Source of the DNA: Methylobacterium durans
Lineage (GTDB): Bacteria; Pseudomonadota; Alphaproteobacteria; Rhizobiales; Beijerinckiaceae
Length of the DNA stretch: 64,000 nucleotides
Direction of reading: 5' to 3'
Assembly: GCF_003173715.1 (NCBI RefSeq)
Contig: NZ_CP029550.1
Span: 1,984,001-2,048,000 of the forward strand
A program made the translations under genes and the position numbers. This document shows, in pieces, positions 44,647 through 51,265 of this stretch. Each line of letters opens with the position of its first letter. The stretch's first letter is position 1. The notes under the pieces are model-generated. The model saw nothing but the letters and a program-made list of their open reading frames with translations. It did not search any database and had not been told where the DNA came from.

Positions 44647-47057
44647 CGCTCCGATCCTGCGGCGACGCCGGAATAGAGCGTGAGGAAGGGCCGCCCGTCC
44701 CGCCCGACGCCGCCCGCGACGTGCCCGAGGGCCTCGTCGCGGCGCTCGGCGAGGATGGCGGCGGCCTCCGCACCCGGAACTCCGAGATCGGCGAAGGCCG
44801 CAAGCAGCAGATTCTCGGCCGCACCCACGGTGAGGCCGCAGGCGTAGAGGTTGAGGTCGTAGGAGAGCCGCGGCCCCGGTGCCTCGCGGGCCTCCAGGTA
44901 GTGGGGCGCGCCGCGCCCGCTCGCCCGCGCCAGCTCGAGGAGGGCCTGCGCCACGCCGAGCACGCGGGGGCCGGCCTCGCCCCAGCCCGCCTCGCCGGCG
45001 CCGATCCGGGCGAGCCGCGCGGCGATCTCGTCGGGGCCGCGCACCCGCGGCCAGTGGTAGAGGGTGACGATCGCCGGCCCGGGCCGGAGCGGATCCCACT
45101 TGTAGGCGCGGTGGACGAGGAGCGGCTCGCCCTCCCCCTCGTCCTCGCGCGCCCAGGCGGCGTCCGTGCGGGCCGACCATTCGACGTAGAGCTTGTAGAG
45201 CGGCCCGGACGGGCCGTCCTCGTATCCGAGATGGAGGAGGTCGGCCTCCGCGATGTGGGCGGCGGCCTCGGCCCGCTCGGCAGGCCCGAGGCCGAGCTTG
45301 GCCGCGAGCCCCTTGAGAACGGGGCCGGGCTCCGGGCCGAGGCTCGTCCGGTGCAGGCTCATCAGGAAGCGGTCGGACTGGAGCGTGCCCGCGGAGGCCT
45401 TCACCGAGCGCTCGTAGCCGAAGGGCTGGCCGAGGGCGGCGACGAGGTCGGCGACGCGGGCGCCCTCCGGCGTCCGGCGCAGGGCCGCCGGCCCCGTCGC
45501 GGCGCGGTTCGCGGGCGCGAGGCGGGCGTCCGGGCGGGGAGTCTCGACGGGGCCGTGCAGCCGCTCCAGCAGGAGCGCGTGGGGCGCCATCGTCCCGGCC
45601 AGCTGCTCGGCCCGGGCCCGGATCCCGGCGAGGAACGTCCCGAGGCCGCGCGGATCCGCAAGGTCCACCGGCGCGAAGGCCCGCCGCGGGAGGAGATCGG
45701 CCCCCGCCAGCAGCCGGTAATGGTCGCTCTCGCCGAAGAGGCGCGCCTCCGGCACCGCGACCCGCCCGCCGATCTCGTAGAGGTCGAGGCGATCGGCGAG
45801 GGCGTCGGGCAGGGGCGCGCGGCGGGCCGCCGCCCAGAACGGCTCCGGACGGCGGCCGAGGGCGAAGTGCAGGGCGACCGCTCCGGACGCCTCGTCGGCG
45901 AGATCCGCCATCCGCCGCGCGTAGCCCTGGCGCAGGATCGCCACGCCCTCGCCGCGGGGCAGGTGCTCCACGAAGGCCTCCAGCGCGCAGGGGATCAGGT
46001 CGACCTCGAAGCCTCCGAGGGGACCGGACTCCCGGACGGACCCGCCGATCCCGACGACGTTGCGCAGCCAGGGCGCCCGGCGGCGGCCGGCCCGCAGGAC
46101 GCGGTGGCGCACCGCACCGTCGGGACCGGCCCCGGCAAGCCCGCGAAGCGCCGCCTCGGCGTCCTCCTGGCTCGTCAGCTCCGCCCGGTAGGCGAGCGCG
46201 ATCTCGGTGCGGCCCGCGAGCGGCAGCCGCTGGGTCCAGCCCTCTCGCGTGCCGGCATAGGCGGCGAAGGACGGCCGCGCGGGGTCGGGCGGCCGCGACA
46301 CGCTCGCGAGCCGGTCGCAGGCCCCTGCCGCCGGATCCTCGATCCAGGCCTCGCCGAGGGTGCCGCCGATGAGGAAGGCCGCCTCGCCCGTGCAATCGAC
46401 GAAGATGTCGCCGGCGATCCGCGCGCCGCCCTCGACCGCGATGGCCGCGACGTCGCCGAGCGGCCCGGTCTCGGCCGAGACCGCGCGGCCCGGCACCGCG
46501 CGCACCCCTTCCGACAGCGCGATCTCGCGGAAGAAGCGGACGAGGGCGGCGCGGTCGAGATGATAGCCGTAGCTGCCCGCCTCGGTCACCGACGAGCCGC
46601 CCGTGTCCGGCGCCGGTCCCAGGCCTGCCGCCGCCATGTGCGTCTGCGGGGCGTAATCCGCGTAAGGCCCCGCCGTGCCGCCCTCCAGCCGCTCCTTCAG
46701 CCAGGGATGGAAGATGTCGAGGCCGTCGATGCGCGGCCCGCACTCGCCGTAGGGGTGCCAGTGGCCGGCGCCCGCCTCGAACCAGTCGTCGTAGCGGTTG
46801 GCGAGCGCGTAGGTCGCGCCGCAGCGGCGCATGAAGATGGCCTCGTCGATCGCGAAGCCGCGCAGGAAGCGGGTGAAGACGGGGCGCGTCGCGAGGGCAC
46901 CGGGCGCCGGCGTGCCGGCGCCAGCCACCAGGGTCACCGGCGAGCCGAGCCGGCGCAGGACGCGGCGCAGGTAGGCCGCGGACATCCAGCCGGTGAGGCC
47001 GCCCCCGACGACGACGACGACGCGCGGGGCTGAGGTGTCGGAGGACGGGCGCATCAT
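44643..47057 (-). CDS. Tryptophan-halogenase-like flavoprotein lacking catalytic residues
   Basis: This 804-residue protein opens with an FAD-binding VVVVVGGGLTGWMSAAYL and continues with halogenase-type landmarks: GSYGYHLDRAALVRFF, DIFVDCTGEAAFLIGG and REGWTQRLPLAGRTEI. It departs from true halogenases. The catalytic lysine position (FK of PrnA, Lys79) reads ATYA; the GEATIP stretch is absent; WxWxIP is WTQRLP; and the Glu-containing LEPLESTG reads ESGPLGGFE. It is also about 250 residues longer than the usual 500-550, with an unassigned C-terminal extension (VEWSARTDAAWAREDE, YHWPRVRGPDEIAARL). A flavin-dependent oxidoreductase other than a halogenase is therefore likely. ATG 47057 overlaps the kinase stop (ATGA). 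Confidence 0.8.
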   Translation of the reverse strand: MMRPSSDTSAPRVVVVVGGGLTGWMSAAYLRRVLRRLGSPVTLVAGAGTPAPGALATRPVFTRFLRGFAIDEAIFMRRCGATYALANRYDDWFEAGAGHWHPYGECGPRIDGLDIFHPWLKERLEGGTAGPYADYAPQTHMAAAGLGPAPDTGGSSVTEAGSYGYHLDRAALVRFFREIALSEGVRAVPGRAVSAETGPLGDVAAIAVEGGARIAGDIFVDCTGEAAFLIGGTLGEAWIEDPAAGACDRLASVSRPPDPARPSFAAYAGTREGWTQRLPLAGRTEIALAYRAELTSQEDAEAALRGLAGAGPDGAVRHRVLRAGRRRAPWLRNVVGIGGSVRESGPLGGFEVDLIPCALEAFVEHLPRGEGVAILRQGYARRMADLADEASGAVALHFALGRRPEPFWAAARRAPLPDALADRLDLYEIGGRVAVPEARLFGESDHYRLLAGADLLPRRAFAPVDLADPRGLGTFLAGIRARAEQLAGTMAPHALLLERLHGPVETPRPDARLAPANRAATGPAALRRTPEGARVADLVAALGQPFGYERSVKASAGTLQSDRFLMSLHRTSLGPEPGPVLKGLAAKLGLGPAERAEAAAHIAEADLLHLGYEDGPSGPLYKLYVEWSARTDAAWAREDEGEGEPLLVHRAYKWDPLRPGPAIVTLYHWPRVRGPDEIAARLARIGAGEAGWGEAGPRVLGVAQALLELARASGRGAPHYLEAREAPGPRLSYDLNLYACGLTVGAAENLLLAAFADLGVPGAEAAAILAERRDEALGHVAGGVGRDGRPFLTLYSGVAAGSER

Positions 47058-47704
47058 CGCGGGATCTCGGCTGCCGCTCGCGGCATGGCGCGGGCCAGGG
47101 CGGGTAGCGCCGCGGCGAGGAGGTCGGCAAGGGGAGCCGCCGGCAGAACGAGATCCGCGCCCGGGCGCACGCGCTCCCGCTGGATCGCGTAGGTCGGCCG
47201 CAGCAGGGTCTCGTAGCGGCCGAGATAGGCGTCGAGGGCGGTGAGCAGGGGCGGTCCCGCCCGCGGATCCCGCAGCGCCTCCGCGGTGAAGCTGCGGAGC
47301 TTGCGCGCGAGCGCCACGTCGAGGGGCACGTCGAGCCAGATCAGAAGGTCGATGAAGGCGCCCGTGCCCGCGTGAGCACGCCCGAGCAGCGTGTCGAACA
47401 GCGCGATCCGGGGCTCCGCGCGCCCGAGGCGCAGGGTGCCGCCGCGGGCGCGGTCCGGCACGGCCTCGCCGCGCCTGAGGGCGGCGAGGTCGGTTGCCAG
47501 CCCCGGCAGCGGAACCTCGGCCAGAGGGGCGCCGCGTCGCAGCCAATCGGCGACCCTGTCCGGCGGCCAGTCGGTGATGCGCTCGTAGGCGTCGTAGGAG
47601 ACGATCGGCGCACCGCCGAGATGGCGGCACAGCGCCTCGGTGAGGCTGGTCTTGCCGCTGCCGGGCGGTCCGGCGACGGCGACGACGAAGGCCGGCCCGC
47701 TCAC
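47054..47704 (-). CDS. P-loop kinase, uridine kinase/phosphoribulokinase-like
   Basis: A 216-residue protein starting at GTG 47704, whose GTGA overlaps the methyltransferase stop. It has a Walker A motif GPPGSGKTS (residues about 12-20), SYDAYERI resembling the substrate-binding aspartate region of uridine kinase-like enzymes, then LFDTLLGRAH and FIDLLIWLDVPLDVALARKL, typical of this fold. It probably phosphorylates a small molecule using ATP; the substrate is unknown. Its place inside the overlapping operon suggests it prepares or activates a group used by the neighbouring modifying enzymes. An adenylylsulfate or other small-molecule kinase is an alternative. Confidence 0.75.
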   Translation of the reverse strand: MSGPAFVVAVAGPPGSGKTSLTEALCRHLGGAPIVSYDAYERITDWPPDRVADWLRRGAPLAEVPLPGLATDLAALRRGEAVPDRARGGTLRLGRAEPRIALFDTLLGRAHAGTGAFIDLLIWLDVPLDVALARKLRSFTAEALRDPRAGPPLLTALDAYLGRYETLLRPTYAIQRERVRPGADLVLPAAPLADLLAAALPALARAMPRAAAEIPR

Positions 47705-48612
47705 GGACGCGGCCCCGGCTTGCGGGCCTCGATCAGGTGGAAGGGCGTCTCGAGCGCGACAAGGCCCGCCGTGATCTCCGAAAATCCGAGGCCCTGCAGG
47801 ACCTCGCGGTAGAGATCGGCCGGGCGGAAGAAGGGCTCGAAGACGAGGTTCGGCGCGGACGCGAAATCCGCCCTCCGCCCACGCCTCGGCAGCGGCGCCC
47901 GCTCGAAGATCACGAGGCGGCCGCCCGGTTCCAGAACGGCGCCTGCGCGAATCAGCAGAGCGCGCGCCTCCTCGGGGGGCCAATCGTGCAGGACCGACTT
48001 GAAGGTCATCAGATCATGCCCCGTCGGCAGGGCATCGCGGCGCATGTCGCAAGGGTGGAAGGCGGTGCGCGCACCCTCCGCCCGGCCCGCGAGGTTCTCC
48101 CGGCCGAGCGCGCAGACCACGGGCAGGTCGACCACCGTCGCGGAAAGATGAGGGGCCCGGGCACAGGCGTGCGCCGCGAACTCGCCGCTGTTGCCGCCGA
48201 GATCGAGCAGGCGCCGATGGCGGGTCAGGTCGATTCGGTCGAGGCAGGGGCCGGCCTCGTAGCGGGTGAGGCAGGTCGTGTAGGAGACCCAGCGCCGGGT
48301 CGCGGCGAGATTCTCCGGCGTCAGGTCGAAGCAGCGGTCGTAGCGGAACAGCTCGAAGGTGCGCGAGCGCCCCATGAAGGCCGGCATGTCGCCGACGAAG
48401 GCGGGGAAGAGGGTGCGCAGATCCTCCGCCGCGGCGGCGGCGAAGGCGAGCTTCGCCTCGATCAGGTCGCGGGCCGGCAGCACCGCCCGGAAATCCGCGG
48501 CGAGCGTCACGCCCTCCGCCTGCTCCTCCAGCACGCCGGACGCGGCAAGCAGGCCGACGAGCATGGCGAGCCGCTCCGGCGGGAGCCCTGCGCGATCGGC
48601 GAGGGCGATCAT
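47701..48612 (-). CDS. SAM-dependent O-methyltransferase (catalytic part)
   Basis: This open frame (303 residues) carries the SAM-binding LLDLGGNSGEFAAHAC, DLPVVC, FKSVLHDWPPEEA and GGRLVIFERAP motifs of class I, plant O-methyltransferase-like enzymes, which normally methylate hydroxyl groups of small aromatic compounds. The N-terminal dimerisation helices characteristic of the family are only partly inside it: the first helices lie in the adjacent short frame 48609-48758. The join looks like one protein broken by a missing base near 48609-48625. Otherwise the two frames are coupled by an ATGA overlap. It begins the minus-strand modification operon. Confidence 0.8.
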   Translation of the reverse strand: MIALADRAGLPPERLAMLVGLLAASGVLEEQAEGVTLAADFRAVLPARDLIEAKLAFAAAAAEDLRTLFPAFVGDMPAFMGRSRTFELFRYDRCFDLTPENLAATRRWVSYTTCLTRYEAGPCLDRIDLTRHRRLLDLGGNSGEFAAHACARAPHLSATVVDLPVVCALGRENLAGRAEGARTAFHPCDMRRDALPTGHDLMTFKSVLHDWPPEEARALLIRAGAVLEPGGRLVIFERAPLPRRGRRADFASAPNLVFEPFFRPADLYREVLQGLGFSEITAGLVALETPFHLIEARKPGPRP

Positions 48613-48758
48613 CGGGAGGGGCCGCGGGCGAGACGGTCGATCAGGCCGCGATCGAGGGCGAATCCGAGGGCGCGCGCCTCGATCTCGTGTTCGAGAAACC
48701 GCTCGACAAGCGGGAAGCCTGTCTCCACCGCCGCGGGCGCCCGACGCGGCGCGTTCAT
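48609..48758 (-). CDS. N-terminal fragment of the O-methyltransferase, or short coupled ORF
   Basis: A 49-residue frame starting MNAPRRAPAAVETGF with ALGFALDRGLIDRLARGPS near its end, the helix normally found just before ADRAGLPPERLAML in such methyltransferases. That continuation is in the next frame, starting at 48612. A one-base deficit in the G-rich run GGGAGGGG (48612-48619) would explain the split, matching similar deficits elsewhere in the window. An alternative is a real short gene coupled by ATGA. No strong Shine-Dalgarno is visible before ATG 48758. Confidence 0.6.
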   Translation of the reverse strand: MNAPRRAPAAVETGFPLVERFLEHEIEARALGFALDRGLIDRLARGPSR

Positions 48759-49057
48759 CGACACCGATTCGCGAATGCTGGCGTGAGACGCTGGATCAAC
48801 AAAAAATCCTCGACGCTGATCGTTCGCGCCACATTCCAATCCTGATTCGTCGGCACGGAGCACGGGGATAGCACTGATCCTGTTGCTCTGCGACACTTGC
48901 AAAGCAACATGAAGTCGATATGCAACGAAGGCAAGGCGCTCGATGACGGGCGCTTTTATTCAAGAAAGACATTGACGGTGACTTGGGCGCATCACTGTCC
49001 CGCCACGAAGCGGGGCCGGAGGCACCCCGGGTTCCGCCGCTCCGAATGGGGGACGCC
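48759..49057. promoter_or_regulatory. Divergent promoter region between the modification and export operons
   Basis: This 299-base spacer between two divergent operons is markedly more AT-rich than its surroundings. It presumably carries promoters for both directions. A hairpin of GCGCTCG and CGGGCGC around ATGA, followed by TTTT, lies at about 48937-48958 on the plus strand and could be an attenuator. A TTGACGG sequence at 48972 may be a -35 box for the plus operon, but no good -10 could be assigned. No gene is seen. Confidence 0.5.
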
Positions 49058-49366
49058 GTGAGCGACACGATGGGGACCGGGGCCGACGCGAAGGCCGCCG
49101 ATCAAGTCCGCGCGATCGAATGGCGCGAGGACGGGATGGCGACCCACTTCGCCAACGTGGTCAACGTCCAGGGCACCCGCGAGCAGGTCGATCTCTTCTT
49201 CGGCACGAACCGGACCTGGAACGTCGCCGAGACGGCGAACGTCGTGGTCGATCTCTCGAACCGCATCATCCTGACGCCGCTGGCCGCCAAGCGCCTGCTC
49301 TCGGTGCTCGGCGGGGTGCTCGCCGAGTACGAGTCCCGCCACGGACGCCTCGACCTCGAAGGCTGA
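49058..49366 (+). CDS. DUF3467 domain protein
   Basis: A 102-residue protein from GTG 49058, preceded by GGGGGA with 5 nt spacing; ATG 49046 is an alternative start. It contains ATHFANVVNVQGTREQVDLF, FFGTNRTWN, VVVDLSNRIILTPLAAKRLL and LAEYESRHGRLDLEG, which fits DUF3467, a short family of unknown function. It has no signal peptide or membrane segment and is likely cytoplasmic. It is the first gene of the plus-strand export-like operon, 44 bp before the GAF-HlyD gene. A role as an assembly or regulatory factor is only inferred. Confidence 0.75.
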   Translation: MSDTMGTGADAKAADQVRAIEWREDGMATHFANVVNVQGTREQVDLFFGTNRTWNVAETANVVVDLSNRIILTPLAAKRLLSVLGGVLAEYESRHGRLDLEG

Positions 49367-49410
49367 CCACACACCACTCAGCACAGGTCCGGCAGGGCGG
49401 GCGGCGAGCC

Positions 49411-51258
49411 ATGAGCGAGCGTTTGGCGGCGGAGGTCCCATCGGCGTCCCAGGCGGACGGCCGGCTGTCGATCCTTGAGCCAGCCCTATGGCAGCGCCTC
49501 CAGACGGCCGTCACCCTGGCCGAGGCGACGCAGGCGTGGCTGACGCTCCAGGTCCGGATGCTCCCGGCAGCCTCTGACGGCTGCGTGCTGGCGCCGCAGG
49601 ACCTCGCCCCCCTGGCGGTCGCGGGTGCGGAGTCGGAGGGCCTTCTGCGCGAGGCGGCGGCCACCGCCCTGCGCGAGAACCGTCCCGTGGTGCACGAGAC
49701 GGAGGACGGCCCCTCGCGCGCCGCCATCGCGCTGCCCCTCCTGGCGGACGGAGCGGCCTTCGCGGTCGCGGCCTTCGCGGTCGAGACGCGGGACAGGGAC
49801 GAGTTGCGCGGTGCGATCCGGCAGGTGCAATGGGGAGCCGCCTGGCTCGTCGCCAAGCAGAGCGAGGTGATCGGGCGCCGGGACCGGCAGGGGCTCGCCC
49901 GCTCCCGCGCCGCCCTCGACCTGCTCGCGGGCGTGCTGGAGCAGTCGCGCTTCCGCGGCGCCTGCATGGCCGCCGTCACCGACCTCGCCATCACCTTCTC
50001 CTGCCAGCGCGTCGCGATCGGCTTCATGCGGCGGGGCGTCGCCCGGGTCGCGGGCATCTCGCACTCGGCCCAGTTCGGCCGCGAGATGAACCTCGTGCGT
50101 CGGCTCGGCGCCTGCATGAACGAGGCGGTGGACCAGCGCAGCCTGATCCTGTTCCCGCCGCCGCCGGGCGAGGTCTTCGTCACGACGGCGCATGCCGACC
50201 TCGCCCGCCTGCAGCATGACGGGCGCGTGCTGACCGTGCCGCTGCTCGTCGACGACCGCTTCGTCGGCGCGGTCACCCTGGAGCGGCCGGGCGACCAGCC
50301 CTTCCTGCCCGAGACCGTCGAGCTGATCGCGGCGACCTGCGCGGCGATCGGCCCGGTTCTGGAGGAGAAGCGCCAGAACGACCGCTGGCTCGCGGTGAAG
50401 GCCGCCGATTCCGCGGCCGGGCTCGTGCGCCGGATCGTCGGGCCCAACCGGACCGGGCTGAAGCTCGGCCTGGCCGCGCTCGTCGCCGCCGTCGCCGCCC
50501 TTTCGCTGATAAAGGCCGATTACCGCGTCACGGCGGATGCCCGCGTCGAGGGGCTGGTGCGCCGCTCGGTCGTCGCCTCCTACGACGGTTACCTGAAGGC
50601 CGCGCAGGTCCGGGCCGGCGACACGGTGCGGAAAGGGGACCTCCTCGCGACGCTGGAGGACCGCGACCTCGCCCTGGAGCGCCTGCGCTGGGTGACGGAG
50701 CGCCAGCAGCGCACCTACGAGTACGACAAGGCCCTCGCCACCCGCCAGCCGGCCACGATCAACGTGGTCAAGAGCCAGATCGACCAGGCGGACGCGCAGA
50801 TCCGCCTCATCGACGAGCAATTGGCGCGGGCGAAATTCACGGCGCCCTTCGACGGGCTGATCGTCTCGGGCGATCTCTCGCAGGCGATCGGCGGCGCGAT
50901 CAGCCGCGGGCAGGTGCTGTTCGAGATCGCGCCGCTCGACGCCTACCGCGTCGTGCTGAGCGTCGACGAGCGCCTGATCGCGGATCTGCGCGAGGGCCAG
51001 ACCGGCCAGATGCTCGCCTCCTCGCTGCCCGACCAGCCGCAGGCCCTGACCATCCAGACCATCACGCCGGTGGCGGAGGCGCGGAACGGCCGCAACCTGT
51101 TCCGGGTCGAAGGCCGCATCACGGACGGCTCGACCCGCCTGCGGCCGGGGATGGAGGGCATCGCCAAGGTCGATGTCGACCGGCGCCTGCTCGCCTGGAT
51201 CTGGGCGCGCCCGGTGGTCGACTGGGCGCGGCTGGCGCTCTGGCACTGGTGGCCGTGA
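49411..51258 (+). CDS. GAF domain-HlyD membrane-fusion protein
   Basis: A 615-residue protein. The cytoplasmic N-terminal part resembles GAF modules (ATALRENRPVVHETED and a second region around FSCQRVAIGFMRRGVARVAG ending LIAATCAAIGPVLEEK). A single membrane segment at residues about 348-368 (LGLAALVAAVAALSLI) is followed by a biotinyl-lipoyl/HlyD adaptor region: ADARVEGLVRRSVVASYDGY, GDTVRKGDLLATLEDRDL, a helical hairpin, then AKFTAPFDGLIVSGD. HlyD-type adaptors bridge inner-membrane exporters to the outer membrane; the fused GAF part could sense a ligand or control assembly. ATG 49411 was chosen because the sequence upstream is non-homologous. It lies 7 bp before the protease gene and is probably co-transcribed. 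Confidence 0.85.
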   Translation: MSERLAAEVPSASQADGRLSILEPALWQRLQTAVTLAEATQAWLTLQVRMLPAASDGCVLAPQDLAPLAVAGAESEGLLREAAATALRENRPVVHETEDGPSRAAIALPLLADGAAFAVAAFAVETRDRDELRGAIRQVQWGAAWLVAKQSEVIGRRDRQGLARSRAALDLLAGVLEQSRFRGACMAAVTDLAITFSCQRVAIGFMRRGVARVAGISHSAQFGREMNLVRRLGACMNEAVDQRSLILFPPPPGEVFVTTAHADLARLQHDGRVLTVPLLVDDRFVGAVTLERPGDQPFLPETVELIAATCAAIGPVLEEKRQNDRWLAVKAADSAAGLVRRIVGPNRTGLKLGLAALVAAVAALSLIKADYRVTADARVEGLVRRSVVASYDGYLKAAQVRAGDTVRKGDLLATLEDRDLALERLRWVTERQQRTYEYDKALATRQPATINVVKSQIDQADAQIRLIDEQLARAKFTAPFDGLIVSGDLSQAIGGAISRGQVLFEIAPLDAYRVVLSVDERLIADLREGQTGQMLASSLPDQPQALTIQTITPVAEARNGRNLFRVEGRITDGSTRLRPGMEGIAKVDVDRRLLAWIWARPVVDWARLALWHWWP

Positions 51259-51265
51259 GGGGGCG

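Noticed and set aside
47054..47983. 309-codon version of the kinase gene
   Set aside because: The first 93 codons are a shadow of the methyltransferase; the P-loop begins shortly after GTG 47704.
48983..49057. N-terminal extension of the DUF3467 gene from a TTG
   Set aside because: The extension has no family resemblance and lacks a ribosome-binding site; GTG 49058 has GGGGGA at good spacing.
49120..49410. N-terminal extension of the GAF-HlyD gene
   Set aside because: It overlaps the DUF3467 gene and its sequence is Arg-rich shadow; ATG 49411 fits better.
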